From: Syntrophales bacterium
GTDB lineage: Bacteria > Desulfobacterota > Syntrophia > Syntrophales > PHBD01
Length of the DNA: 64,000 bases
Reading direction: 5' to 3'
NCBI GenBank assembly: GCA_035363115.1
Contig: DAOSEM010000001.1
Coordinates: 62,001-126,000, forward strand
Position 1 is the stretch's first letter, and the number at the start of each line of letters is the position of its first letter. Positions 48,635 through 57,280 of this stretch are shown in pieces. The position numbers and the translations under genes were made by a program. A model generated the notes under the pieces. It was not told the DNA's origin. It did no database searches and was given only the letters and a program-made list of their open reading frames with translations.

Positions 48635-49348
48635 ATGACGAACAGGATGAAGAAAGGGTCCCGCATCGGCGCGACCGGGAGAATGAAAGCGGGATTGCGG
48701 GTTCTGGCGGTCGTCCTTCTTGCGGCGGGATTGCTTTGGGGCTGTGCCGGTGCAAAGCCGGCCCTCCTGGTGGATCATTATTCCCTTGAATACGATCCGC
48801 CCGCCTTCGAAGGGACGGCGCCTCTGGACGAAGTCCTCAAGCTGGACCGTTTTTCCGCCACGGAGGCCCTCCGGGGCGTCCTGATGATTTCCCGGCTGGA
48901 GCCCTATGTCTACTATGCGGATCCCTACCATCGCTGGCGGGTCAATCCGGCCGACCTGGCCACGGATTTCCTGGCCCGCGATCTGCGCAGCGCGGGGCTC
49001 TTCAAGGCTGTCTTCACGTGGCGGGATCCCGTGGACGCAAGGTTTGTACTCAAGGGCGCCGTGGAGGAATTCTCCGAGACCGGCGGCGCCGACGGCCGCC
49101 GCTCGCTCCTCGTGCTCCGGATGACGCTGATGGACATGAGCAAGAGCGACGTCCAGAACCGGGTCGTGTATCAGAAGAAATACGAGTCGTCCCTTCCCGT
49201 GGAAGGCCGGAGCGCCGGCGGCCTCGCCGCCGCAATGAGCCGCGCCATGGCCCTCCTGTCCCGTCAGATCATTCATGACGCCAGCACGGCGGTCCGGCGG
49301 AATGCCGGACCCGGGATGCCCGGAGATAAGAAGCCCACCGGCGAATGA
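48635..49348 (+). CDS. Mla-associated outer-membrane lipoprotein (PqiC-like)
   Basis: 237 residues. A lipoprotein signal ends in the lipobox LLWGC at about residues 33-37. The mature part fits the ABC-type transport auxiliary lipoprotein family (starting AKPALLVDHYSLEYDPP, with a repeated pattern of strands and LLVLRMTLMD). Such proteins bridge the MCE ring to the outer membrane. The ATG at 48635 follows GGAGGAATCGGAAC. Its last codon overlaps the phosphoesterase start by four bases. Confidence 0.85.
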   Translation: MTNRMKKGSRIGATGRMKAGLRVLAVVLLAAGLLWGCAGAKPALLVDHYSLEYDPPAFEGTAPLDEVLKLDRFSATEALRGVLMISRLEPYVYYADPYHRWRVNPADLATDFLARDLRSAGLFKAVFTWRDPVDARFVLKGAVEEFSETGGADGRRSLLVLRMTLMDMSKSDVQNRVVYQKKYESSLPVEGRSAGGLAAAMSRAMALLSRQIIHDASTAVRRNAGPGMPGDKKPTGE

Positions 49349-50493
49349 TACTGTTTCTTGTCCTCTACCTCCTCGTCTACGGGGGGGGCCATGTCTATGT
49401 ATTCCTCAGGCTGGTGCGGGCGTTTTCGCTGCCGGCACCGGGACAGGGGGTACTCGGCGTTTTCCTGGCCATGATGGTTCTCCTTCCGGTGGCCGTTCAC
49501 TTCCTCGAACGGATCGGCCAGGAGCGTGCAGCCTGCCTGGCATCCTGGACCGGTTTCCTCTGGATGGGGGTTCTGTTCTTCGCTTTATGCCTGCTGGCCG
49601 GCCTGGATGCCTGGAACTGGGTGATGCGGCTCGGGACGGTCGTCACGGGCGCGGACCGGTCCGCCTGGATGGTCGGGGCCCGGCCCGCGGCGCTCCTGGC
49701 CCTGGGAGGGGCGGTGCTGCTCTCCGTCTACAGCGCCTGGGAGGCGACTCGCCTCCAAACGGAGCGGATCGTTCTTCCGAGTGCCAAGGTTTCCCGGCCG
49801 GTGCGGATCGTCCAGATCTCGGACGTCCACGTCGGGTTCATCATCGCCGGGGACCGCGTCGGCCACATCGCCGCGGCCGTCGAGGAGGCCCGTCCGGACC
49901 TGGTGGTGTCCACGGGGGACCTGGTGGACGGCCAGATCGACAGCCTCCTGGATTCCATGGAGCGGCTCCGGGCGATCCGGCCGCCCCTCGGCAAGTTTGC
50001 CGTGACGGGGAACCATGAGTTCTACGCCGGCCTCGATCAGGCCCTTGCGTTCACCGAGGGAGCCGGGTTCACGGTTCTCCGGGGAGAGGGGCAGACCGTG
50101 GGCGGGGTCCTGAACCTGGCCGGTGTGGACGACGCGACGGGAATCCATGCCGGGCTGGCCCCGGCGGTGGACGAGCGGGCGGTTCTCGATCGCCTCGACC
50201 CCGGGCTTTTCACCGTTCTGCTCCGGCACCGGCCGGAAAACCGCTCCGCAACGGCCGGCCGATTCGACCTGCAGCTGTCGGGACATACGCACAAGGGACA
50301 GATTTTCCCTTTCAGTTTTTTCACGAGGATGGCATTTTCCCATCATGCAGGGGATTACCGGCTGCCCGGCGGAGGGCTTCTCCATGTCAGCCGAGGGACC
50401 GGGACCTGGGGACCGCCCATGCGGTTTCTGGCGCCTCCTGAAATTACCGTGATCGATCTCGTGCCCGGGCCCGGGCGGGAGGAAGCGAAGTGA
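49345..50493 (+). CDS. Membrane-anchored metallophosphoesterase
   Basis: 382 residues. Four transmembrane helices occupy the first 135 residues. A calcineurin-like phosphoesterase domain follows with all metal motifs: ISDVHVG (D and H), STGDLVDG, TGNHEFYAG and SGHTHKGQ. Resembles the YkuE/YaeI group, whose members act on lipid-linked or UDP-sugar substrates in the membrane. It overlaps the lipoprotein gene before it (ATGA) and the methyltransferase gene after it by four bases. Its position at the end of the Mla genes suggests, but does not show, a lipid role. Confidence 0.88.
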   Translation: MILFLVLYLLVYGGGHVYVFLRLVRAFSLPAPGQGVLGVFLAMMVLLPVAVHFLERIGQERAACLASWTGFLWMGVLFFALCLLAGLDAWNWVMRLGTVVTGADRSAWMVGARPAALLALGGAVLLSVYSAWEATRLQTERIVLPSAKVSRPVRIVQISDVHVGFIIAGDRVGHIAAAVEEARPDLVVSTGDLVDGQIDSLLDSMERLRAIRPPLGKFAVTGNHEFYAGLDQALAFTEGAGFTVLRGEGQTVGGVLNLAGVDDATGIHAGLAPAVDERAVLDRLDPGLFTVLLRHRPENRSATAGRFDLQLSGHTHKGQIFPFSFFTRMAFSHHAGDYRLPGGGLLHVSRGTGTWGPPMRFLAPPEITVIDLVPGPGREEAK

Positions 50494-51347
50494 ACGAGCG
50501 GCCGGATCCGGAAGCGGTCCAGAGCGTTTTCAGGGATGTGACGGGCCATCGCGCCATTGCCGGGATCATCCGCAGCCACTCGACAAACAGCCGGGATGTC
50601 CGCCGTTACGCGCTGGAGGGACTCGATCTTTTGGATTGCCGCGACATCCTGGAGCTGGGGTGTGCCTTCGGCCCCTTCACCGAGACCCTGCGGGGGCGGG
50701 TCGCGCCGGAAGCCGCCGTTACGGGGGTGGACATCGTGGAGGCCTACGAAGAGCCGTTCCTCGAAGCCTGCGGCCGGGCGGGCCTTCGGGGACGATTCCT
50801 CCCGGAGGGAGTCCCGGTGATCCGGAGCTTCCCGGAGGCGTCCTTCGACCTGGTCCTGTGCTCCTTCGCCCTGTATTTCTTTCCCGAGGTCATTCCCGGG
50901 ATCGCCCGGATCCTGCGGCCGGGCGGCCTGTTTGTCGTCATCACCCACGACCGGAACAACATGGGGGAGCTGGCGGACCTGATCCGGAGAACGCTGACGC
51001 GGCAGGGCGACCTCCCGGGGGGACGTCTTCCCGTGGAGAGCATCGTGGCGCGGTTTTCCGCGGAGAACGGCCGGGATCTCCTGGCGCCCTGGTTCGGGGA
51101 AGTCGAGACGCAGGACTACCGGAACACCCTGGTTTTCCCGCCGTCCGACATCCCCCAGATCCTGCAGTACATCCACTTCAAGAGCCCGTTTCTTCTGACC
51201 GGAACCGCCCGCACCGTCCCGGAGGTTACAAAGCTTCTGGAGGAGGAGCTTAAGCGCTGGATCCGGAGCACCGGAAGCATCCATCTGTCCAAGAACGACC
51301 GGATCTTCCGCTGCCGGCAGCCACGGTCCCGAAAGGACGGAACATGA
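50490..51347 (+). CDS. Class I SAM-dependent methyltransferase
   Basis: 285 residues. SAM motif I is ILELGCAFGPFTE (about 52-64), with VTGVDIVE as motif II, FDLVLCSFALYFF as motif IV and RILRPGGLFVVITHD as post-motif. The C-terminal 90 residues, rich in aromatic and basic residues, probably bind substrate. The substrate is unknown; related proteins methylate small molecules. It overlaps its neighbours by four bases at both ends, so expression is tied to the phosphoesterase and the NUDIX protein. Confidence 0.85.
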   Translation: MNERPDPEAVQSVFRDVTGHRAIAGIIRSHSTNSRDVRRYALEGLDLLDCRDILELGCAFGPFTETLRGRVAPEAAVTGVDIVEAYEEPFLEACGRAGLRGRFLPEGVPVIRSFPEASFDLVLCSFALYFFPEVIPGIARILRPGGLFVVITHDRNNMGELADLIRRTLTRQGDLPGGRLPVESIVARFSAENGRDLLAPWFGEVETQDYRNTLVFPPSDIPQILQYIHFKSPFLLTGTARTVPEVTKLLEEELKRWIRSTGSIHLSKNDRIFRCRQPRSRKDGT

Positions 51348-52354
51348 GCACGCCGCGAAGGCATTACTGCCATGTCTGCGGGGGGGGAATCGTCCGCGAG
51401 AGGGACGATGAGGGAACCGACCGGGATTACTGCCGTCCCTGCGGCCGTTTCTTCTATGAGAACCCGCTCCCCGTCGTCTCGGCCATCGTGACGATGGACC
51501 GCTGGATCCTCTTTGTCCGGAGGGGAAAACGCCCCTACAGGGGGATGTGGTGTCTTCCCACGGGATTCGCCGAATCGGGGGAGAGCATCGAGGAGGCGGT
51601 CCTCCGGGAGCTGGAGGAAGAAGCGGGGATCAAAGGGAAAATCGCGGGGCTGGTGGACGTGGATTCCTACCGGAGCCGCTTCTACGGGGATCTTCTGTTC
51701 CTGACGTTCGAGGTGGAGCAGACGGGCGGCATCCTGCGGCCCGGGAGCGATACGACGGCGGTCCGGTACTATCCTCCGGACGAGCTGCCGCGAATCGCCT
51801 TCCCTTCGAACCGCAAGGCCATCGGGGCCTTTGTCCGGAGCAAGTCGGACTACTGGGCCATCGTCGATTCCTTCCGCCAGTCCGTCGGGGAGGAGCCGGC
51901 GGAGGGACGCCGGAACCTGCTGTCCGACCGGCTCGTCGAGGTCATCGAGGAGAACGCCGAATCGATCGCCCGCATGTGGATGAAAGAGGCCCTGACCAGC
52001 CGGACCACCGCCGGGTACCACCTGTTCGGCCGGGAGCGGCTTTTCGGGGGCGTCCTCGACATCCTGTCCCGCTTCAGCGCCTGGCTGGGAGGCGTCCGCG
52101 AGGACGCGGAGGTGAAGGATTTCTTCTCGGCCCTGGGACGGCAGAGCAGGAGGGAGGGCGTGCCGCTCAGCCACGTCCTGAGCTCGCTGAGCCTCGTGAA
52201 GAAGCACCTCTGGGAATTCGCCCTGTCGCGGGGGATGTGGCAGAAGACGCTGGATATCTACATGGCCCTGGAGCTGGACCGGCGGATCGTCATCTTCTTC
52301 GACCGCGCCGTCTTTCACGCAACCCAGGGCTACGAGTCGGGAAAAAATGAATAG
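51344..52354 (+). CDS. NUDIX hydrolase fused to an RsbR-type N-terminal domain
   Basis: 336 residues. A zinc ribbon (CHVCGGG and CRPCGRFF) leads into a NUDIX domain (about 40-165) with a complete NUDIX box, GFAESGESIEEAVLRELEEE followed by AGI. From about 195 to 330 the protein switches to an RsbRD-like four-helix domain (LVEVIEENAESIARMWM, LSSLSLVKKHLWEFA, LDRRIVIFFDRAVF) normally found in stressosome or kinase-associated sensors. The NUDIX part suggests hydrolysis of NADH or a nucleoside diphosphate; the partner domain suggests regulation or sensing. The last gene of the chain that begins with the Mla genes. Confidence 0.85.
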   Translation: MSTPRRHYCHVCGGGIVRERDDEGTDRDYCRPCGRFFYENPLPVVSAIVTMDRWILFVRRGKRPYRGMWCLPTGFAESGESIEEAVLRELEEEAGIKGKIAGLVDVDSYRSRFYGDLLFLTFEVEQTGGILRPGSDTTAVRYYPPDELPRIAFPSNRKAIGAFVRSKSDYWAIVDSFRQSVGEEPAEGRRNLLSDRLVEVIEENAESIARMWMKEALTSRTTAGYHLFGRERLFGGVLDILSRFSAWLGGVREDAEVKDFFSALGRQSRREGVPLSHVLSSLSLVKKHLWEFALSRGMWQKTLDIYMALELDRRIVIFFDRAVFHATQGYESGKNE

Positions 52355-52403
52355 AGGGATACTTCCCTGATTTTCCTCCGGGAAGGAAAGCAGGAACGCG
52401 TCC

Positions 52404-52595
52404 CTACATTTCGCTGTGGCGGCGACGCTCCTCTTCGAGCTCGGCCTTTTTCCGCTCCGCCATGCAGGCGGCGCACCAGCGGGTGTAGCCGCACCGGCCC
52501 TTGCAGTTCCAGAAGTCCTCTTCCGGATCCGGAGTTGTGGTGGATTCGGCGGATTTGGGCGTTTTTTCCTTTTCTTCCGATTCGGGCATGCTCAT
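52404..52595 (-). CDS. Small cysteine-rich protein, unknown function
   Basis: 63 residues. A charged, low-complexity N-terminal half (many Glu, Lys, Thr, Pro) is followed by a compact cysteine cluster CKGRCGYTRWCAACM and a charged helix. Four cysteines could bind zinc or iron. I do not recognise the family. The ATG at 52595 has GAGG only three bases away; a second ATG two codons in (52589) has better spacing. It is isolated between the NUDIX gene and the acyl-CoA ligase gene. Its frame has codon use like its neighbours, which supports it as a real gene. Confidence 0.6.
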   Translation of the reverse strand: MSMPESEEKEKTPKSAESTTTPDPEEDFWNCKGRCGYTRWCAACMAERKKAELEEERRRHSEM

Positions 52596-52622
52596 GTGCC
52601 TCGTGCCCCGGGAGGGCTTTCA

Positions 52623-52653
52623 CCCGCGGCGGGAGAGATCCTGCCGCCGCGGG
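52623..52653 (-). terminator. GC-rich hairpin after the acyl-CoA ligase gene
   Basis: CCCGCGGCGG (52623-52632) and CCGCCGCGGG (52644-52653) form a perfect 10-bp stem 13 bases after the ligase stop. No U tract follows, so termination may be partial. Confidence 0.5.
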
Positions 52654-52666
52654 CGATCCCGGATGA

Positions 52667-54463
52667 TCAGCCTTCCCGGTACAGCGCCTCGATGTCGTCC
52701 ATGTACTTCTTAAGGACCACCCGTCGCTTGAGCTTCATCGTCTGGGTAAGCATCCCGTTCTCCAGGGTGAAGTTTTCCTCCAGCAGGAGGTATTTTTTCG
52801 GGATCTCGTACCCTCCGTATTTTCCCTTCAGGGCGCCGGTGATTTCCGCGGAGATAAAGGCTTTGACCTCGGCGTTTTCGACAAGGCTTTTCGGTTCCGT
52901 CGGCAGTCCCTTCTGTTCCGCCCAGCGTTGAAGGGCCGGGATTTCCGGAACCACGAGGCAAACGTTGTAGGGCCGGTTTTCACCGTAAATGACGCAGTTG
53001 GCCACCCAGGGAACGAGGCAGATGTCCTCTTCCAGGGCCGCGGGGAAGACGAATTTCCCGTTCTCCAGCTTGAACTGCTCCTTGATGCGCCCGGTGATGT
53101 AAAGGAAACCGTCCTTGTCGAGGCGGCCGCGGTCGCCCGTCCGGAGCCCCCCGTCCGGCATCAGGACCTCCCGGGTGGCGTCGGGCTTGTTGTGGTAGCC
53201 CTTCATGACGTTGGGCCCGTAGGCGATGATCTCTCCGTCCGTCGCCCCCGGCTCCACAACGGAGGAGTCGATGACGATCTTCACCTTGTCGATGGCCTGG
53301 CCGACACTCCCGAAGCGGAAGGCGTAGGAGGCATTCATGGCGATCGCCGGGGATGTCTCCGTCATGCCGTAGCAGTCGTAGACGGGGACGCCGATGTCGT
53401 AGAAGAAGTAGGCGATGTCCACGTTCATGGCGGCGCTGGCGGTCATGGAGCCCTTCAGCCGGCCGCCCAGCTTTTCGCGGATCTTGGAGAAGACGATCTT
53501 GTCGGCGATGGCGAACTTGACGTTCGTCAGGAAATCGGACTTTCCCTGGGCCGCCAGCTCCCTCTTCTTCTTCGCCGACGCCACACCCATGTCGAAGAGG
53601 GCCTTCGCGAGGCCGCCCTCCTCCCGCATCTTCGTCGTGATGCCGTCATAGATGCGGTTGAAAACGCGGGGAACTGCAACGAGCCAGGTCGGCTTGACCG
53701 CCAGGATGTCCTGCGCGATGGTGACGGGGCTTTCCGCCAGGCCCATGGAGGCTCCCATATGGATCATGGCGTACAGCTCGCCCGTCTGGCCGTAGGAGTG
53801 TGCCCAGGGGAGAATGGCGAGCGTCACGTCCTTCTCGCCCAGTTCGGGGTACTTGGCGATGCCGGCCTGGAAGTTGGTCGTGAAGTTTCCGTGGGTCAGA
53901 AGGACCCCCTTCGGGTCTCCTGTCGTGCCGGAGGTGTAGATCAGGACGGCCACGTCTTCCGGTTTGGGCCGGATCGAGGGAATGGGGTTCTTCTCCCCGA
54001 TCCGCTCCAGGGCCTCCATGGTCCCCTCTCCGGTGCCCTCGATGAGATAGACGCTCTGGAGGGACGAGATCTCGTTCGGGAAATTCTTGATCTTCTCGTA
54101 GATCTCCGGCTTGGAGACGAACAGGACCTTCACCTGGCTGTCGGCGATGATGTACTTCCAGATGTGGAGGAGCTCCGCCTCATACATCGGGATGAACCGA
54201 CCCCCGAGGCCGTACGTGGCAAAGGCGGCCACAACCCACTCCACCCGGTTGTTGGCGATGAGCCCGACGGCGTCCCCCTTGCCGATGCCGATCTGGGCGA
54301 GGCCTCCCCGCAGGTTGTCCACCCGGCGTCCCACCTCACCGAAGGTGACCCACTCGTAGACCCCTTCCTTGTTCTTCGTTCCGAACATGCGGTTTCCCGC
54401 ATACTTCTTGACGCTTTCCTCAATCAGCTCCACGAGGTTATCCGGTTTGTCATATTTGTACAT
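52667..54463 (-). CDS. Long-chain acyl-CoA ligase (AMP-forming)
   Basis: 598 residues of the ANL adenylate-forming family. The phosphate-binding loop is YTSGTTGDPKGV (A3), followed by the YGMTETSP (A5) and TGDRGRLDKDGFLYITGR (A7/A8) motifs; the catalytic lysine region lies near the C-terminal MKLKRRVV. The length and the N-terminus resemble bacterial FadD/FAA1-type long-chain ligases rather than acetyl-CoA synthetase. It would activate a fatty or aromatic acid for beta-oxidation or lipid use in the cytoplasm. AAGGAGAG precedes the ATG at 54463. It has its own candidate promoter, and no acyl-CoA dehydrogenase gene is adjacent. Confidence 0.92.
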   Translation of the reverse strand: MYKYDKPDNLVELIEESVKKYAGNRMFGTKNKEGVYEWVTFGEVGRRVDNLRGGLAQIGIGKGDAVGLIANNRVEWVVAAFATYGLGGRFIPMYEAELLHIWKYIIADSQVKVLFVSKPEIYEKIKNFPNEISSLQSVYLIEGTGEGTMEALERIGEKNPIPSIRPKPEDVAVLIYTSGTTGDPKGVLLTHGNFTTNFQAGIAKYPELGEKDVTLAILPWAHSYGQTGELYAMIHMGASMGLAESPVTIAQDILAVKPTWLVAVPRVFNRIYDGITTKMREEGGLAKALFDMGVASAKKKRELAAQGKSDFLTNVKFAIADKIVFSKIREKLGGRLKGSMTASAAMNVDIAYFFYDIGVPVYDCYGMTETSPAIAMNASYAFRFGSVGQAIDKVKIVIDSSVVEPGATDGEIIAYGPNVMKGYHNKPDATREVLMPDGGLRTGDRGRLDKDGFLYITGRIKEQFKLENGKFVFPAALEEDICLVPWVANCVIYGENRPYNVCLVVPEIPALQRWAEQKGLPTEPKSLVENAEVKAFISAEITGALKGKYGGYEIPKKYLLLEENFTLENGMLTQTMKLKRRVVLKKYMDDIEALYREG

Positions 54464-54590
54464 GGCTCTCTCCTTGCATCCATATATCTTCCGCGATTGC
54501 GCCCGTCCCCCCCTGCTGCGCATCGCGTCTTCGGCTGACAATCGGATTTTCCCGACATGTTTCCGGGCACGTCCAGCGTCCCGGCACCCG

Positions 54591-54619
54591 CCTATAACCG
54601 TTTCCCGGCGTTTTGACAA
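54591..54619 (-). promoter_or_regulatory. Candidate promoter of the acyl-CoA ligase gene
   Basis: On the minus strand TTGTCA, a 17-base spacer, then TATAGG, about 130 bases before the start codon. Confidence 0.5.
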
Positions 54620-54627
54620 TAAATTGT
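54616..54627. promoter_or_regulatory. Palindrome overlapping the ligase -35 (candidate operator)
   Basis: ACAAT-AA-ATTGT is a perfect 12-bp palindrome that overlaps the -35 element. A position expected for a repressor of fatty-acid genes, but no regulator gene is adjacent. Confidence 0.35.
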
Positions 54628-54651
54628 TGTCTCGTTGACTCGGGAATAATA

Positions 54652-56001
54652 TCAAAAGGTTGCGCTTGCCGCTGACTCTCCGGCCACGTATCCCGTGGAG
54701 AAGGCGGCCTGGAGGTTGTATCCCCCCGTGTCGGCGTCCAGGTCCAGGATCTCGCCGCAGAAGAAAAGCCCCTCCACGAGCCGGGAGGCCATGGTCCGGG
54801 GATCCACTTCCCGGAGGGAGACGCCCCCGGCGGTGACGATGGCGGCGGACATGGGGAGGGAGCTGCGGATGTTGAAGCGGAACGACTTCAGGAGGCCCAG
54901 GAGTGCGTCCCGTTCCGCCGCCGTCACCTGGCCTGCCTGCCTGTCCGGGGCGATTCCCCACCGCTCGAGGAAGGCCCCGACGGCCTTCCGGGGCAGGAGC
55001 CCCTCCAGGATCCGGGCGGCCGATCTCTTTCCATGGCGGTCCAGGTCGCGCTGGAGGCGGTCCCGGAGCTGCTCCCGGGTCAGGGCGGGCTTGAAATCGA
55101 CGGCCACCGAGACGGGACCCTGCTTCAGGGCGTCCACCACGGCCAGGCTCATGAGCAGCGTGACGGGTCCGCCGATCCCGAAGTGGGTCAGCATCATCTC
55201 GCCCATGCGGCTCTCGATGATCCGCCCGGACGGCTTTTTCCCCGGGATGCCCCTTCCGATGTCCCGGGTCGGGTTCCGCTCCTCCCGGATCTCGCCGGCC
55301 CGGCAGGTGTACGCGGTGAGCCGCACGTTTCGGAGGCTGACGCCCTGCATGGACCGGGCGGTGTCGGTCTCCTCGACGACAAGGGGCACCAGGGCGGGAC
55401 GGAGCGGGACGAGGGTGTGGCCGGCGGCACGGGCCATGGCATAGCCGTCGCCGGTGGATCCCGTGGCCGGCCAGGTGGATCCGCCGGCCGCCAGGATGAC
55501 GGCCCGGGCGGGGGTCCATCCCGCCTCCGTCTCGACGCCGGTCACGCGGCGGCCTTCCAGGCGCAGCCCGGAGACCCGGGTGCGGGTCCGGACCTGTACG
55601 CCCCCCGCGGACAGGTACCGGCGGAGGGCCTCCACGACGTCGGCGGCGCAGTCGGAGGCGGGGAAGATTCTCCCTCCCCGCTCGCTCTTGGTCTCGATGC
55701 CGAAGCGCCCCAGGAGATCCAGCAGCTCCTCTCGGAAGAAGCGCCGGAAGACGCCGTGGAGAAAAGGCCCGTTCTCCCCGAACATGGCGATGAAGTCCCC
55801 GATCTCCCTCGTGTTCGACAGATTGCAGCGGCCCTTGCCGCTGACCAGGATCTTTTTTCCCGGCCGGTCCGTCTTTTCCAGGAGCAGGACCGCCCGGCCG
55901 CATTCGGCCGCCCGGCCTGCCGCCATCATTCCTCCCGCGCCGGCTCCGACCACGACGATGGGCTGCTCCTCCGGAGGCTCCTCCCGCTCCTTCTTCTTCA
56001 T
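54652..56001 (-). CDS. BaiN/HI0933-family flavoprotein
   Basis: 449 residues. The N-terminal dinucleotide fold VVVGAGAGGMMAAGRAAECG binds FAD. Family landmarks include KILVSGKGRCNLSN, ILAAGGSTWPATGSTGDG, THFGIGGPVTLLMS, VTAGGVSLREVDPRTM and the closing GLFFCGEILDLDADTGGYNL. These enzymes are widespread (YhiN), and one clostridial member acts on bile-acid intermediates; the general function is not settled. The ATG at 56001 has AAAGGA eight bases upstream; an upstream ATG at 56034 has no ribosome site. It lies upstream of the ligase on the same strand but is separated by 188 bases with a promoter. Confidence 0.9.
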   Translation of the reverse strand: MKKKEREEPPEEQPIVVVGAGAGGMMAAGRAAECGRAVLLLEKTDRPGKKILVSGKGRCNLSNTREIGDFIAMFGENGPFLHGVFRRFFREELLDLLGRFGIETKSERGGRIFPASDCAADVVEALRRYLSAGGVQVRTRTRVSGLRLEGRRVTGVETEAGWTPARAVILAAGGSTWPATGSTGDGYAMARAAGHTLVPLRPALVPLVVEETDTARSMQGVSLRNVRLTAYTCRAGEIREERNPTRDIGRGIPGKKPSGRIIESRMGEMMLTHFGIGGPVTLLMSLAVVDALKQGPVSVAVDFKPALTREQLRDRLQRDLDRHGKRSAARILEGLLPRKAVGAFLERWGIAPDRQAGQVTAAERDALLGLLKSFRFNIRSSLPMSAAIVTAGGVSLREVDPRTMASRLVEGLFFCGEILDLDADTGGYNLQAAFSTGYVAGESAASATF

Positions 56002-56164
56002 TCCACCCGTCCTTTCATATAGGCTTCCTACCATTCCCGCCGGGTCCGGTCAACGATGCCGCAGAAAGCCTATCTCCTTGAAATCTCACGCGGGAACTTT
56101 TCTTGAACTCCCGGGGGAAAGGTTATATACACCGCTCAACGAAATCTCGGAAAGGACCCGGCAC

Positions 56165-57007
56165 ATGCCGCAAAAACTGAAAGAAGCACTTAAAACCATT
56201 GAGGAATATAAGAAGGAGTCGCCTCACTACGAGGAGCTCCTGGACATCCTCGGAGATATCCTCATCCTCCGGGAAAAGTATCTCCAGCAGGTGGACGAAG
56301 GGACCTTCTCCCTGGACGAGCGGCTTGTCGAGTCCAAAATCGAGGGGGGATTCCCCCTGGTGGACGTGCTCGGCGGCACGTATGATCTTTCCAAGCCGAA
56401 GGAATACTTCCTCGAACTCCTCGAGATCGCCGAACGGCGCGTTCCGGGGGAGACGGGGGACGTTGCCCAGAGGATCCGGGAGGGCGAGATCGATTTCGAG
56501 GACCTGATCCACCGCTCCTTTGCCCCGGACGATGCCGACGAGGATCAGGGCGAAGAAGAGGGGGCGGACAGCGAGACCTTCGATCTCATCGACCTGTTCC
56601 TGGAGGAGAGCCTCCGCCCGTTCCTCTCCCGGCTGGCCGCCCGCTACGGAAGCCGGATCGCCGCCGCCAACTGGACGGAAGGCTATTGCCCCGTCTGCGG
56701 CAAGGAGCCCAAGATCGGCGAGATCCGGCAGGAGGAGGGGTTCCGCTACCTTTTCTGCAGCCAGTGCGGCTACGAGTGGAATTTCCGCCGCATCAAGTGC
56801 CCCTTCTGCGGAAACGAGGAGCACGACAGCCTTGCCTACTTCACCGTCGAGGGGGAGGAGCGCTACCGGGTCGACGTCTGCAACGTCTGCAAGCGCTACA
56901 TCAAGATGGTGGACTTCCGCGAGCTGAAGAAGGAGGCCAACCTGGACGTGGAGGATATTGCGACTCTCCATTTGGACATACTGGCCAACGAGGAAGGCTA
57001 CGAGTAG
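56165..57007 (+). CDS. fdhE: Formate dehydrogenase accessory protein FdhE
   Basis: 280 residues. The C-terminal half has four CxxC pairs typical of FdhE: CPVCG, CSQCG, CPFCG and CNVCK, which bind iron or zinc. The N-terminal half is helical and acidic (about residues 125-145 EDQGEEEGADSETFD). FdhE helps mature molybdo- or tungsto-formate dehydrogenases exported through Tat. No formate dehydrogenase gene is in the window. The ATG at 56165 has AAAGGA eight bases before it. Its stop codon TAG overlaps the first base of the structured repeat that follows. Confidence 0.9.
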   Translation: MPQKLKEALKTIEEYKKESPHYEELLDILGDILILREKYLQQVDEGTFSLDERLVESKIEGGFPLVDVLGGTYDLSKPKEYFLELLEIAERRVPGETGDVAQRIREGEIDFEDLIHRSFAPDDADEDQGEEEGADSETFDLIDLFLEESLRPFLSRLAARYGSRIAAANWTEGYCPVCGKEPKIGEIRQEEGFRYLFCSQCGYEWNFRRIKCPFCGNEEHDSLAYFTVEGEERYRVDVCNVCKRYIKMVDFRELKKEANLDVEDIATLHLDILANEEGYE

Positions 57008-57130
57008 CGACCCTGGAAAATGCGCGGATGCTGCGTTGCGCATCGCCTCTCGTCGGTGCGGCGTACACAGGGGTACGCCTCCCTCCTCGCGACTCGCGCG
57101 CCTTGCCTGCGCGCATTTTGCAGGGTCGCT
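57006..57130. repeat. Structured 125-bp repeat, unit 1
   Basis: The 21-nt arms at 57006-57026 and 57110-57130 pair at 20 of 21 positions, with a G/G mismatch at position 11. Inside is a second hairpin, GGCGTAC (57060-57066) and GTACGCC (57073-57079), with loop ACAGGG. The element begins inside the fdhE stop codon. Confidence 0.9.
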
Positions 57131-57143
57131 TGGGGTGAAGCGT

Positions 57144-57268
57144 AGCGGCTTTGGAAATTGGCCGGATGCTTCGTTGTGTCGGATCCTTCGTCGCTGCGGC
57201 GTACGCAGGGGTACGCCTCACTCCTCGTGATCCGCACGCCTCGCCTGCGGCCAATTTGCAAAGCCGCT
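57144..57268. repeat. Structured 125-bp repeat, unit 2
   Basis: Same length and plan as unit 1, 13 bases later. The arms (57144-57164 and 57248-57268) again pair at 20 of 21 positions with the same mismatch at position 11, but differ from the unit 1 arms at six positions, all compensated. The inner GGCGTAC/GTACGCC hairpin is conserved, with loop GCAGGG. Confidence 0.9.
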
Positions 57269-57280
57269 TGGGTGGAGAGT

